Assembly (NCBI GenBank): GCA_963846505.1
Contig: CAWJWD010000006.1
Span: 310,001-374,000 of the forward strand
DNA length: 64,000 nucleotides
DNA from: JACVRW01 sp963846505
GTDB taxonomy: Bacteria; Actinomycetota; Thermoleophilia; Solirubrobacterales; Thermoleophilaceae
Direction of reading: 5' to 3'
Positions 27,902 through 38,029 of this stretch are shown piece by piece. The translations under genes and the position numbers were made by a program. Positions within the stretch are counted from its first letter, which is position 1. Every line of letters begins with the position of its first letter. The notes under the pieces were generated by a model. That model was not told the DNA's origin, made no database searches, and saw only the letters and a list, made by a program, of their open reading frames with translations.

Positions 27902-29011
27902 ATGGGCCTGATCGACCACTACAAGCAGTTCGACGACGTCGACCAGGAGGCGCTCAACGTCGAGCGCCGCGCGCGCCGCCGGCGCGAGAAGCAGCTCGCG
28001 CTGGAGCGCCTGCCGGACCTCGACCTGTCCGGCACCGAGTGGCCCGACATGCCGAAGGCGGACGTCGTCAACGCCGCCATCGCCCGCGCCCGCGGGCGGG
28101 TCAACGGCTATCCGGACCGTCACGCCGGCGGCGTGCGCAAGCTGCTCGCCGAGCGCCACGACGTCGACCCGGAGCAGATCGCGCTCGGCAACGGCGCCGC
28201 GGAGATCCTGCAGGCGGCCACGCAGGCGCTGCTCGCGCGAGGGCGACGAGCTCGTGATGCCGTGGCCGTCCTACCCGCTCTACCCGCTGCTGGCCGCCCG
28301 CGCCGGCGCCACGCCGGTGTCGGTCGAGCACGGGCCGCTGCTGGAGGCCGTCGGCGAGCGCACGCGCGCGGTCGTGATCTGCAACCCCAACGACCCGACC
28401 GGCTCCTACATGCGCGCCGAGGAGCTCGGCGCGCTGCTGTCGGCGCTGCCCGAGCACGTGCACGTGCTGCTCGACGAGGCGCTCGTGCACTTCCAGGACG
28501 TCGAGCCGCTCGACGCCTGCCTGCAGCTGATCAAGGCCTTCCCGCGACTGCTGGTGATCCGCACCTTCTCGAAGGCCTACGGGCTGTCGGGGCTGCGCAC
28601 CGGCTACGCGGTCGGCTCCGACGCCCGGCTGCTCTCGATCGTGGCGCCGGTGCTGGGCGTCAACGCGCTCAGCCAGGCCGCGGTCGAGCACGCGCTGCAT
28701 CACGGCGACGCCGAGATCGACAAGCGCCGGCGCGGCGGTCTCGCAGGAGCGTGAGCGGCTGCTCGAGGCCTGCCGTGGCTGCCGGTCGACGCCGATCCCA
28801 GCCAGGCGAACTTCGTCTGGCTGCGCGCGAACGGCTACAGCGGCGCCCTGCTGGCGGACGCGCTGCGCCGCCAGGGCGTGATCGTCGCCGCCGGCGGACC
28901 GCTCGGCGCGGACGACCACGTGCGCATCACCGTGCGCGACGGCGGTGCGACCGATCGCCTGCTGTCGCGCGCTGGAGCAGGCGCTGCGCCGCTCAGGCCT
29001 CTTCGGACTGA
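27902..29011 (+). CDS. HisC-like class I/II aminotransferase (several frame breaks)
   Basis: PLP aminotransferase resembling histidinol-phosphate aminotransferase: NGYPDRHAGGVRKLLAERH, LGNGAAEILQAATQAL, PWPSYPLYPLLA, VICNPNDPTGSY, LLDEALVHFQ, PLP lysine in TFSKAYGLSGLRTGYAVGS, and the C-terminal QANFVWLRANG and HVRITV. Frame breaks near 28240, 28733, 28770 and 28970 (three extra bases, one missing). Because the ends shift frame the exact stop is uncertain; TGA at 29009-29011 is the first that fits, overlapping the convergent patatin gene. An unusual ~40-residue basic N-terminus precedes the domain. Could serve histidine synthesis or another L-amino-acid/amino-alcohol phosphate; no other his genes are here. 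Confidence 0.75.
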   Translation: MGLIDHYKQFDDVDQEALNVERRARRRREKQLALERLPDLDLSGTEWPDMPKADVVNAAIARARGRVNGYPDRHAGGVRKLLAERHDVDPEQIALGNGAAEILQAATQALLARGRRARDAVAVLPALPAAGRPRRRHAGVGRARAAAGGRRRAHARGRDLQPQRPDRLLHARRGARRAAVGAARARARAARRGARALPGRRAARRLPAADQGLPATAGDPHLLEGLRAVGAAHRLRGRLRRPAALDRGAGAGRQRAQPGRGRARAASRRRRDRQAPARRSRRSVSGCSRPAVAAGRRRSQPGELRLAARERLQRRPAGGRAAPPGRDRRRRRTARRGRPRAHHRARRRCDRSPAVARWSRRCAAQASSD

Positions 29012-30252
29012 CGCAGCAGCGCGCCGGTCGTCTGCTCGAGGATCCGCCGCCAGCCGGCGGAGCGCTCGCGCTCCTTGGTGAAGCGGCGCACGACCTTGCG
29101 CACGCGCGTGGCCGAGATCTCGATCCCGTGCCGGGCGCAGATCGCCTTCAGCTCGTCGTAGTCGGAGGCGAGCTTGAGCGTGACCGACTCGAAGCCGTGG
29201 CGCGCGATCTCCACGCGTCGGGTGAAGTTGAGGATGTTCGTCTCGAACATCAGCTCGTCGTTGGGATCGGGCTCGATCAGGATGATGTCGACGCCCGGGT
29301 ACTTCTCCCGCCAGTGGCTGACGGCCTCGTGCAGACGCTGATGGGCGAGCAGCTTGAAGGCCTGGTAGCCGATCTGCGGGAAGCCCATGTCGCGCACCCG
29401 CCGCACGCGGCTGCCGAGCATCGTCGGGATCATCTTCTGGAAGTCGTTGACGTAGGGCACGAGCGGGTTGACGACCACGACGAAGGTGGCGCCGCGCTCG
29501 ACGGCGATGTCGACGTTGGTCGTCGAGCGGATGCCGCCGTCGATCAGGTGGCGGCCCTTGATCTCGACCGGCTTGTAGACCATCGGCAGCGCCGTCGAGG
29601 CGGCCACCGCGCGCGAGATCGGCACGTCCTCCCAGTCGTCGTCGCCGAGCACGATCCGCTCGCAGGTGTCGAGGTCGATCGCCGGCAGGTAGAGCTCGCG
29701 GTCGAGCAGGCGGAAGTCGTTGTGGCGGTCGGGGTCGCCGAGCACCTCCTCGAGGTACTCCTGCATGCCCTTGCTGTCGTAGAGGCCGGAGGGCAGCGTC
29801 TCGGCGAGGCCGACGACGAGGTCGACCACCGACGAGGAGCCGAGCTGGCCCAGCAGGCTGCGGCCGAGCCCGAGCAGGCGCAGCGGCAGCAGCGCCGCGC
29901 TCTGGGCGAACTCCAGGGCGTTGGGGCGCATCAGCGTGCCGCGGTCGACGTCCCGGAACGGCGTCGGCACCTGCTGGTTGACGACCCGCATCATCTCCTC
30001 GGGCGTGACGCCGTTGGCGACCAGCGAGGCGACGAACGAGCCGGCGCTGGTGCCGACGTAGACGTCGAACTCGTTGACGGTGCGGTTGACGGCGAGCAGG
30101 TCGAGCGCGCGCAGCGCGCCGATCTCGTACACGCCGCCGGTGAAGCCGCCGCCGCCCAGCACCAGCGCGGTGCGCGAGCGCTTGCGCCGCCGCCGCTGCG
30201 GCTGCTTGCGCGTGCTCTTGGCCGGCTGCTCGAGCTTGACGACCTCGCCCAT
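28993..30252 (-). CDS. Patatin-like phospholipase
   Basis: 419 residues, intact. Oxyanion motif GGGGFTGG (33-40), nucleophile Ser 69 in GTSAGS and the catalytic Asp in LIDGGIRS give the Ser-Asp dyad of the patatin family, a cytoplasmic lipid acyl hydrolase. The N-terminus is strongly basic (KSTRKQPQRRRRKRSRT), possibly for membrane contact. C-terminal third (FLTRRVEIARHGFESVTLKLASDYDELKAICARHG region) is helical and of unknown role. Divergent from the DacB-like gene with a 69-base gap. Confidence 0.88.
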   Translation of the reverse strand: MGEVVKLEQPAKSTRKQPQRRRRKRSRTALVLGGGGFTGGVYEIGALRALDLLAVNRTVNEFDVYVGTSAGSFVASLVANGVTPEEMMRVVNQQVPTPFRDVDRGTLMRPNALEFAQSAALLPLRLLGLGRSLLGQLGSSSVVDLVVGLAETLPSGLYDSKGMQEYLEEVLGDPDRHNDFRLLDRELYLPAIDLDTCERIVLGDDDWEDVPISRAVAASTALPMVYKPVEIKGRHLIDGGIRSTTNVDIAVERGATFVVVVNPLVPYVNDFQKMIPTMLGSRVRRVRDMGFPQIGYQAFKLLAHQRLHEAVSHWREKYPGVDIILIEPDPNDELMFETNILNFTRRVEIARHGFESVTLKLASDYDELKAICARHGIEISATRVRKVVRRFTKERERSAGWRRILEQTTGALLRQSEEA

Positions 30253-30321
30253 GTCGCCGTCGAGTATCGCGGATGGCGGACTCCGACCGCTCCGGTCGCC
30301 GCGTACGGTGTTCCGTTCGAG

Positions 30322-31568
30322 ATGCGCCTCGTGCGGCGAAGCTGATCGTGGCGGCGGCTCTGCGCCTGCCTGCTCTGCTCGGCCGCCCCAGCGGGGCGCG
30401 GCGCAGCCTCTCCTCCGCCCTGGCCGGCGCGATGCGCTCGGCCGGCTCGTCCTCGGGCGCCTTCGTCGTCAACGCCACCACCGGCAAGACGATCTACCGC
30501 CTGCGCCAGAGCACCCCGCGCATCCTCGCCTCCAACACGAAGCTGTTCACCACCACGGCCGCGCTGGCCCGCTTCGGCGTCGACGGCACGCTCGGCACCG
30601 AGGTGCGCGGGCGCGGCGACGCTCGCCGAGGACGGCATCTGGCGCGGCAACCTCTACCTGCGCGGCGGCGGCGACCCGACGCTTCGGCAGCGCCTCGTTC
30701 ACGCGCCGCGCCTACGGCGGCGGCGCGACCGTCGAGCAGCTGGCCAAGCTGCTCGACCAGGCGGGCATCGAGCGCGTCACGGGGCGGGTGATCGGCGACG
30801 AGTCACGCTTCGACTCGCTGCGCGGCGGTCCGGACTCGGGCTTCGGCACCTCGATCTGGGTCGGTCCGCTGAGCGGCGCTGGCGTACAACCGCGGGCTGG
30901 CCAACGAGGCCGGCAGCGCCTTCCAGACCAAGCCGCCGCAGTTCGCCGCCGCACGCCTCGACGCGGCGCTCGAGGCGCGCGGGATCGCCGTCAAGGGCAA
31001 GCGCCGGCCAGCGGCGTCACGCCAGCCGACGCGAACGTGCTCGCGAGCGTCGACTCGCCCCCGATGGCGCGCCTGGTGGCGCTGACCAACAAGCCCAGCG
31101 ACAACTTCTTCGCCGAGATGCTCGTCAAGGACCTGGCGCTGCAGGCCAACGGCCGCGGCACCACGACCGCCGGCGCCCGCCTGGCCGCCGGCTTCGCCCG
31201 CCGGCTCGGCGCGCGCGCCACGCTCAGTCGACGGCTCGGGGCTCTCGCGCGGCAACCGCGCCTCGCCCAAGGCGGTCGTCAGCCTGCTGCGGGCGATGCT
31301 CGAGCGCGACGAGTTCGACGCCTTCTACGCCTCGCTCTCGATCGCCGGCCGCGACGGGACGCTCGCCACGCGCATGCGCGGCGGGGCGGCGCGCGGCAAC
31401 TGCCGAGGCAAGACCGGCACGCTCTCGAACGTCAGCGCGTTGTCGGGCTACTGCACGGCGCGTTCGGGCGACGTCTACGCGTTCTCGTTCCTGATGAACG
31501 ACGTCAGCACCGTCGGCGCCCGCGCTCTGCAGGACCGCATGGCCCAGGCGCTCGCCGGCGCGCGCTAG
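30322..31568 (+). CDS. dacB: D-alanyl-D-alanine carboxypeptidase/endopeptidase, PBP4 (DacB) family (several frame breaks)
   Basis: Class C penicillin-binding protein trimming or cleaving peptidoglycan cross-links outside the membrane. Active-site motifs are all visible: SNTK (Ser nucleophile plus Lys), SGLSRGN (SxN), and KTGT. Also NRGLANEAGSAFQTKPP, DNFFAEMLVKDLAL and LQDRMAQALAG near the end. Six frame breaks, near 30338, 30620, 30683, 30883, 31003 and 31230; the surrounding sequence is conserved throughout, so I treat the gene as one. A signal-peptide-like start (MRLVRR then a hydrophobic stretch VAAALRLPALLG) follows ATG 30322. The start is less certain because of the nearby break. Confidence 0.8.
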
Positions 31569-31583
31569 GACGGCGGGCGCGCG

Positions 31584-33635
31584 CTACTGCGCAGCGTCCT
31601 CGGCGAGCAGCGCCCGCAGGCCGTCCTCGTCGAGGATCTCGGTGCCGAGCTCCTCGGCCTTCGTGAGCTTCGAGCCCGGGTCCTCGCCGGCGACGACGTA
31701 GTCGGTCTTCTTCGACACCGAGCCGACGACCTTGCCGCCGGCGTCCTCGATCAGCTCCGTCGCCTGCTCGCGCGTCAGCACCGGCAGCGTGCCGGTGAGC
31801 ACGATCCGCTTGCCCGCGAGCGCCCCTCCGGCTCGATCTCCGGCGGCGGCCCGTCGTCCTCCATCTGCAGGCCGTGGCCGCGCAGCTTGTCGATCAGCTC
31901 ACGCGTGCGGTCCTCGGCCAGCGTCTGCGCGATCGTGCGCGCGAGGATCGGCCCGAAGCCCGGCACCTGCTCGATGCGCTCCGCGTCGGCCGCCAGCAGC
32001 TCGTCCATCGAGCGCAGGTGCTGCGCGAGCGCACGCGCGTTGACGTAGCCGATCCCGGGGATGCCGAGCGCGTAGAGCACGAGCCGGAACGGCTGGGCGC
32101 GCGAGGCGTCGATCGCCGCCACGAGGTTGCGCGCCGAGATCTCGCCGAAGCGCTCGAGCGCGGTCAGGCGCTCCTCGTCGAGGTCGTAGATGCCCGCGAC
32201 GTCCTCGATCAGCCCCGCTTCGAGGAAGCGGCGCGCGTTCTCCTCGCCGAGCCCGTCGATGTCCATCGCGCCGACGAAGTGCTTGACGGCCTGGAACAGC
32301 TGGCCGGGACAGGCGGCGCGGTTGGGGCAGATCGTCCAGACGCCCTCCTCGGGCTTGACCGTCGGGGTGTTGCAGGCCGGGCAGCGCGCCGGCGGCTGCG
32401 GCGGCTCGGAGCGGTTCTTCCTGCGCTGGGCCTTGGCGGTCGGGGAGATCACCTGCGGGATCACGTCGCCGGCGCGCAGCACGATCACCTCGTCGCCGTC
32501 GCGCACGTCCTTGCGGCGCAGGTCCTCCTCGTTGTGGAGCGTCGCGAGCTTGACGACGACGCCCGAGACGGTCACCGGCTCGAGCTGGGCGAACGGGATC
32601 ATGCGACCGGTGCGGCCGACGTTCCAGGCCACCCGCTCCAGCGTGGTGGTGGCCGTGCTGGGCGGGAACTTCCAGGCGATCGCGCCGCGCGGCTCGCGCC
32701 CGACCACCCCGAGCTGGCGCTGCAGGCCGACGTCGTCGACCTTGACCACGACGCCGTCGATCTCGAAGTCGAGCCGGTCGCGGCGCTCCTGCCAGGCGTG
32801 GCAGGCGGCCACGACGGCGTCGAGCTCGTCGTGGACCTCGATGTCCGGGTTGACCCGGAAGCCGTGCTCGCGCAGCCATTCGAGCGACTCGTGGTGCGAG
32901 GAGAACTCGACGCCGTCGAGCGCGCCGACGCCGTAGCACCACATCGACAGCGGCCGCGCGGCGGTGAGCTTCGGGTCGAGCTGGCGAATCGAGCCGGCGG
33001 CCGAGTTGCGCGGGTTGGCGAAGGTCGGCTCGCCGGCCTCGGCGCGCTGCTCGTTGAGCCGGGCGAAGGCGGCGATCGGCAGGTAGACCTCACCGCGCAC
33101 CTCCAGCAACGGCGGTGCGTCGTCGATGCGGAGCGGGATCGCGCCGATCGTGCGCAGGTTGGCGGTCACGTCCTCGCCGACCTCGCCGTTGCCACGGGTG
33201 GCGCCGCGTTCCAGCACACCGTCCCTGTAGACGAGCGAGATCGCCAGGCCGTCGATCTTCGGCTCGGTGACGAAGCGCACGTCGCCGAGCTCGACGCCCT
33301 GGCGCTGCAGGTAGCGCTCGCTGCGCTCCACCCAGGCCTTCAGCTCCTCCTCGTTGCGAGCGTTCGCCAGCGACAGCATCGGCTGCAGGTGCTCGACCTC
33401 CTCGAACTTGTCGAGCGGGTCGGCGCCGGTGCGCCGGGTCGGCGAGTCCGGCGTGAGGAGCTGCGGATGCGCGAGCCTCGAGCTCGCGCAGCTCGTTGAT
33501 CAGCGCGTCGTAGGCGTCGTCGCCGATCTCGGGGTCGTCGAGGACGTAGTAGCGGTGGTTGTGGTGGCGCAGCTGCTCGTGCAGCTCGCGCGCCCGTGCC
33601 GCGGCGGCCTCGGGGATCGCGGCGCCGGCGCTCAC
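31584..33635 (-). CDS. ligA: NAD-dependent DNA ligase (two frame breaks)
   Basis: Seals nicks during replication and repair using NAD+. The nucleotidyl-lysine motif is TEPKIDGLAISLVYRDG; the Zn-finger tetrad is CPACNTP and CPNRAACPG, then HhH region VAIDASRAQPFRLVLYALGIPG, and a C-terminal BRCT domain (LTGTLPVLTREQATELI to GLRALLAED). About 680 residues, normal. Extra base near 33473 and a missing base near 31822. LigA is essential, so these frame breaks are most simply sequence errors. GTG 33635 overlaps the surE stop. Confidence 0.93.
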
Positions 33636-34456
33636 ACCTCGCGCGCCGCTGGGCGCAGCAGCGAGTCCAGGTCGAAGCCCGCCAGCTCCTCGACGCCGGC
33701 CTGGTCGGTGAGGTCGAAGTGCAGCGGCGTGACGGCGATCTGTCCTTCCGCGATAGCGGCGAAGTCCGTGCCGGGCTCGTGCTTGAAGTCAGGTCGCTCG
33801 CCGTAGATGCGATAGCGCCGGCGACCGTTCTCGCCCTCCTCGGTCAGCTCCATGCGGTCGCGGTAGATGCGCTTGCCCAGGCGGCAGGACGTCGCGCCCC
33901 GCGGATCGCCGACCGGGCAGTTGACGTTCAGCAGCGTCGCCGCGGGCATCGGCACCCGCTCGAGCTCCTCGACCAGGCGCGCCGTGAACGTCGCCGCGGC
34001 CTGTCGAAGCTCTGCGTGCTCCAGGCGCCCTCGCGCGAAGTGCAGCTCGCCGTGGTCGGCCTGCTGGGAGACCGCGATCGCCGGGATGCCGAGCACGATC
34101 CCCTCCAGCGCCGCGGCGACGGTGCCGGAGTAGGTGATGTCGTCGCCGAGGTTGGCGCCGTGGTTGATGCCGGAGACGATCAGCTCGGGCGTGTGCTCGA
34201 TCAGCCCCAGTGCCGCGAAGCGCACGCAGTCGACCGGGGTGCCGTCGGTCGCGAAGCCGCTGCGTGTCGTCGCCGAACTGCGATCTCCTCGACCCACAGC
34301 GGCGAGCGCGTGGTGATGCTGCGCGCAGTTGCGCTGCGGTTCGAGTCCGGCGCGATCACCGACAGCTCCACGCCCGGGAACCTCGAGCAGCGCGCGGCGC
34401 AGGGCCTGCAGGCCGGTGGCGCTGATGCCGTCGTCGTTGGTGAGCAGGACCTTCAT
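33632..34456 (-). CDS. surE: 5'/3'-nucleotidase SurE (two compensating frame breaks)
   Basis: Metal-dependent nucleoside monophosphatase. MKVLLTNDDGI holds the metal-binding Asp pair at the N-terminus; GTPVDCVRFA, LIVSGINHGANLGDDI with the Asn/Asp ligands, and NVNCP are diagnostic. Residues about 28-66 are out of frame in the sequence as given; the neighbouring frame there reads GVELSVIAPDSNRSATARSI, the expected SurE sequence. Overlaps ligA by 4 bases (GTGA), so the pair is co-translated. Confidence 0.9.
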   Translation of the reverse strand: MKVLLTNDDGISATGLQALRRALLEVPGRGAVGDRAGLEPQRNCAQHHHALAAVGRGDRSSATTRSGFATDGTPVDCVRFAALGLIEHTPELIVSGINHGANLGDDITYSGTVAAALEGIVLGIPAIAVSQQADHGELHFARGRLEHAELRQAAATFTARLVEELERVPMPAATLLNVNCPVGDPRGATSCRLGKRIYRDRMELTEEGENGRRRYRIYGERPDFKHEPGTDFAAIAEGQIAVTPLHFDLTDQAGVEELAGFDLDSLLRPAAREV

Positions 34457-34480
34457 CGCGGCCCCCAGGATAGTCGGGCG

Positions 34481-35204
34481 TCAGTAGCGCACGGACTCGA
34501 GGTAGAGGCCATGGGGCGGCGACCGTCTCGCCAGCCTCCGCGCGTGGCCTGCCGGCCAGCAGGCGCTCGAGCCAGGCGAGCTGCTGCTGGACCGCCGCCG
34601 ACGAGCAGCATGGTGCCGACGAGCGTGCGCACCATGTGGCGCATGAAGGCGTCGGCCTCGATCCAGAAGGCGAGCACGTCTGCCCGATTCCTCGACCCAC
34701 TCGGCTCGCAGGATCGTGCGCTCGAAGTGCACGTGATCGGTCTGCGTGGGGGTGAAGGCGGTGAAGTCGTGCCGTCCGAGCAGCGCGGCCGCGCAGGCGT
34801 CGAGCCGGCTGCGGTCGAGCGGCAGACCCCAGCGCAGCGCCCGTCCGCGCTCGAACACGCTGCGCTGGCGGCGGGTGAAGACCCGGTAGCAGTAGGTGCG
34901 CGCAGCGGGCGTCGCGGCGGGCGTCGAAGCCCTCCGGCGCCGGCTCGCTGGCGAGCACCGCCACGTCCCCGGGCAAGAGGCCGTTGAGCGCCCGCACCAG
35001 CGCCGGCTCGCCCGCATGGCTGGCCACCTGGCCGCGGGCGTGCACGCCCGCGTCCGTGCGCCCGGCGACGGTCAGCGAGACCGGCCGGCGCAGCGCGGTC
35101 GCGAGCGCTCGCTCGAGCTCGCTCTGCACCGTTCGCAGACCGGGCTGACGTGCCCAACCGGCGAAGTCGCGCCCGTCGTACTCGATCAGCAGACGCGCGC
35201 TCAT
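34481..35204 (-). CDS. truA: tRNA pseudouridine synthase A (four frame breaks)
   Basis: Isomerises uridines 38-40 of tRNA anticodon arms. LLIEYDGRDFAGWARQPG, catalytic Asp in VAGRTDAGVHARGQV, GRHDFTAFTPTQ, FMRHMVRTLVGTML with the conserved Met/Arg. Four extra bases, near 34905, 34684, 34590 and 34512, place consecutive fragments in successive frames, which is consistent with one intact protein of about 240 residues. In many bacteria truA follows rplQ; here it sits with surE and ligA instead. Confidence 0.87.
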
Positions 35205-35270
35205 GCCCACGGTGGGCGCCTCGCACCGGCGAACACGAGCGCGCAGCGCCGAGCCATCGCCGTCCGTGGA

Positions 35271-36072
35271 CTACCCGCGGCGGCGGGCCACGATCAGCAG
35301 GTACTCGGCGTCGATGCTCACCGGCCCGTCGCCACCCGCCCAGCGCCGGATCAGCTCCAGCTGCTCGCCCTGCAGCTGCTCGAAGCGCTCCGGGCCGAGC
35401 AGCTCGCGCAGCTGCGCCTGGCGCGGCGCGCTGGCGGCGAACGCCTGCGCCATCGCCTCCGGCGAGTCCGCCCCCCAGGCCAGCGTGCGCCGCTCGAGCT
35501 CGAGCGTGCCCGCCAGGCCGTCGAAGCGCTCGCGCACGGTGTCCTCGTCGCCCCACTCCTCGGGCACGTGGGCACCCGCCGGCGGCGGGTCGTAGCCGCG
35601 CATGAGCGCGAACAGCTCGGCGCAGAAGCTCGTCGCCGTCCAGGCGGTCATGCCGACGGTGTTGCCCGGCCGCGTGACGCGGAACAGCTCCTCGGCGACC
35701 TGCCGCGGCCGCGGCGCGATCATGGCGCCGAACGACGAGCCGACGCAGTCGAAGCGGTCGGCCTCGAACGGCAGCTGCTCGGCGTCCGCCTCGACCCACT
35801 CGACGTCGCAGCCCTCGGCCTCCGCGCGGGCACGCCCGCGCGCGACCATGCCCGGGCGAGAGGTCGGAGGCGATCACGCTCGCGCCCTCGGCGGCGCAGG
35901 CGAGCGCGAAGTTGCCGTCGCCGGCGGCGACGTCGAGCACCTCCTGGCCGGCGGAGACCGCACAGGCGTCGCAGAGCGCCTCCGACGCCGGCCGCAGGAT
36001 GCGCGACAGGACCGAGTAGTCGCCCTTGCCCCACATCGCCCGCTGCCCTGCCTTGATCGCGTCCACGTCCAT
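35271..36072 (-). CDS. Class I SAM-dependent methyltransferase (one frame break)
   Basis: SAM-binding motif VLDVAAGDGNFAL, then SDLSPGM, the DRFDCVGSSFGAM motif and ELFRVTRPGN (methyltransferase fold, Methyltransf_11/25 type). Break near 35852 by one extra base (SPG to MVARGRARAEAEG). Corrected length about 266. Substrate unknown; the N-terminal MDVDAIKAGQRAMWGKGDYS is typical of actinobacterial orphan methyltransferases. ATG 36072, upstream of which lies a short gap to the HD-GYP gene. Confidence 0.83.
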
Positions 36073-36139
36073 GCGGAGCAGCCTATCCGCCGCGTGCCTG
36101 GGGGCGGCGAGCGTGGCTGGGACGACGAGCGGCGCCGCG

Positions 36140-37238
36140 CTAGGCCGGGACGACCGCGAGCGTGCGCTCGAGCGCGTCCACCACCTGCGGGTCGAACTGC
36201 GTGCCGGCGTGGCGGCGGAGCTCCTCGAGCGCCTCGGCCTGCGAGCGGCCGGCGCGGTAGGGACGATCGTCGACGATCGCGCTGTGGGCGTCGCAGACCG
36301 CGACGATGCGGCTCACGATCGGGATCCGCTCCGCCGGCAGGCCGTGCGGATAGCCTCGACCGTCGAGGCGCTCGTGGTGCAGCCGCACCAGCAGCGCCAC
36401 CGCGGCCAGCCCCGGGATCCGCCCCACGATCTCGGCGCCCCACTCGGAGTGCATGCAGACCAGCTCCCGCTCCTGCGCGTCGAGCGGACCGGGCTTGTCG
36501 AGGATCCGGCGCGGGACGAACAGCTTGCCGACGTCGTGCAGCCGGGCCGTCAGCCTCGAGCTCGAACAGGTCGGCGGGGTCGAGGCCGAGTTCGCGGCCG
36601 ACGGCACAGGCCATCGAGGCGACCGCCTGGCAGTGGCTCTCGGTGTGATGGTCGGCGGCCTGCAGCTCGGCCACCAGCGCAGCGATCTCCGGGCGCGAGT
36701 CTGCGTGTGGCAGCTGGCCGCTCTCGCGATGGCAAAGCACGACGCCGACGAGCTCGGCCAGCGCGCTCCGAAGCGCCTCGCAGGTCTCCTCGTCGGTGGC
36801 GGTCGGCCCGAACACCAGCAGCCCCCGCTGCTCGCCCTCCACCCGAACCGGGACGCGGGCGCCGTCGGGCAACCCGGACACCGAGGCCGGGCGACGCCCC
36901 GCTCCCGCCGGGAAGCGACGCCCGAGCAGGTCCTCGTCGATCTCGTGGCCGGCGACGACCACCAGCCGGCCGCGCTCGTCCTCGACGAGCAGGCAGGCCT
37001 GGTCGGCGCCCTGGATCACGCAACCGTGCCAGAGCAGCCGCTCCAGCACGATCGCCGCATAGCCGCTCGAGCGCGGCGTCTGCAGCGTGCGCGAGCGGCG
37101 CAGCGTGCGGCGCGTCTCGCGCTCTTCTCTGTCTGCCTTCTTGACCGCGCCGAGCAACGGCTGGGCAAGCGGCACCATCAGCGCCGATACGACGCACCAT
37201 CCACCAATCGCGACCAGCACGACTTCCATGACCGTCAT
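36140..37238 (-). CDS. Membrane protein with GAF-like and HD-GYP phosphodiesterase domains (one frame break)
   Basis: About 365 residues. An N-terminal membrane helix (LVAIGGWCVVSALMVPLAQPLLG), a GAF-like sensory region (CLLVEDERGRLVVVAGHEI), then an HD-GYP domain: HTESHCQAV, the HD in RLHDVGKLFVP, and HHERLDGRGYPHGL. HD-GYP proteins hydrolyse cyclic di-GMP, so this may link an envelope signal to c-di-GMP turnover. One extra base near 36553 between FELE and LTARLHDVG. Divergent from the Rrf2 gene over a 194-base promoter region. Confidence 0.84.
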
Positions 37239-37432
37239 GCGCCCCTTTGGTCCTCCGAGCCCTGGCAGGGGCCTCCGCCCGGCCCTTCGCCTTTACGTGA
37301 TTCCCCGATTCGACGCAGGTGGACCGCGCACCTTGGTTTGGTGGAAGTTCTGCAAGAAAACCAGTCAGGGTACCTTCAGTTTTCCAACCGAATTGGGTGA
37401 GCAGGAGGCATCCGAGTGCCGCGGTCGCCAGA

Positions 37433-37897
37433 ATGCGGGACGTGCGTGTGACGGCAAAGGTGGACTACGCGGTGCGAGCGGTGCTCGAGCTCGCCGCCGC
37501 CGGCGAGGGACCGGTCAAGGGCGAGCGGATCGCCACGGCCCAGTCGATCCCGGTCAAGTTCCTCGAGAACATCCTGATCGACCTGCGCCACGCGGGGATC
37601 GTGCGCGCCCAGCGCGGCGCCGAGGGCGGCTACTGGCTCGCCTCGCCCCCGAGCGAGATCACGCTCGGCGAGGTGATCCGCGCCGTCGAGGGTCCGCTGG
37701 CGAGCGTACGCGGCGAGCCGCCGGAGGAGGTCTCCTACGAAGGCTCGGCCGAGCACCTGCAGACGGTCTGGATCGCGGTGCGCGCGAGCCTGCGCGCCGT
37801 CGTCGACGAGCTCACGCTGGCTGACATCTCAGCGGGCAAGATGCCGGCCCGCCTGCGGCGCCTGACCGAGGCGCCGGACGCCTGGCTGCGCCGCTAG
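37433..37897 (+). CDS. Rrf2-family regulator without cysteines
   Basis: About 154 residues. VRVTAKVDYAVRAVLELAA and RIATAQSIPVKFLENILIDLRHAGIV form the Rrf2 winged helix; GAEGGYWLASPPSEITLGEVIRAVEG is the diagnostic tail of the DNA-binding domain. It has no Cys, so it is not an Fe-S member like IscR or NsrR but resembles the CymR type that senses cysteine metabolism, which agrees with the sulfur genes around it (inference). ATG 37433 is chosen because the upstream in-frame residues are not family-like. The 190-base upstream region is relatively AT-rich and shared with the divergent HD-GYP gene. Confidence 0.85.
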   Translation: MRDVRVTAKVDYAVRAVLELAAAGEGPVKGERIATAQSIPVKFLENILIDLRHAGIVRAQRGAEGGYWLASPPSEITLGEVIRAVEGPLASVRGEPPEEVSYEGSAEHLQTVWIAVRASLRAVVDELTLADISAGKMPARLRRLTEAPDAWLRR

Positions 37898-37932
37898 CCA
37901 GGACGCCCCGACCGCCACCGCGCCCGCCCGCT

Positions 37933-37982
37933 CCCGGCCGATTCCCGGCCGATTCCCGGCCGATTCCCGGCCGATTCCCGGC
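37933..37982. repeat. Tandem repeat, 11-bp unit, about 4.5 copies
   Basis: CCCGGCCGATT repeated four times exactly plus CCCGGC. Each unit contains a CGGCCG palindrome. The 11-base period is close to one DNA helical turn, so a protein could bind the same face repeatedly. It lies between the Rrf2 regulator gene and the hydrolase/cysteine-dioxygenase pair, upstream of the latter's probable promoter. Confidence 0.9.
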
Positions 37983-38004
37983 GAGGAGGCTCGACATCCT
38001 CCCT

Positions 38005-38029
38005 AATCTCTAGTAACTTGGTCGAGATT
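38005..38029. promoter_or_regulatory. Inverted repeat at the hydrolase start
   Basis: AATCTC (38005-38010) and GAGATT (38024-38029) are separated by 13 bases in an AT-rich patch, ending directly at ATG 38030. Position over the start region suits an operator or a -10 region (TAGTAACTT) for the downstream pair. The heptamer ATCTCTA here recurs in reverse complement in the sulfate-transporter/SBP56 intergenic region (43273-43279). Confidence 0.35.

Noticed and set aside
30322..35204. A decaying block of pseudogenes (dacB, ligA, surE, truA, hisC-like).
   Set aside because: ligA and truA-type genes are needed, catalytic motifs are intact, and single-base breaks are spread evenly, so sequence error explains them better.
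37933..37982. Possible CRISPR array.
   Set aside because: Units are 11 bp and directly adjacent with no spacers, and no cas genes are present.
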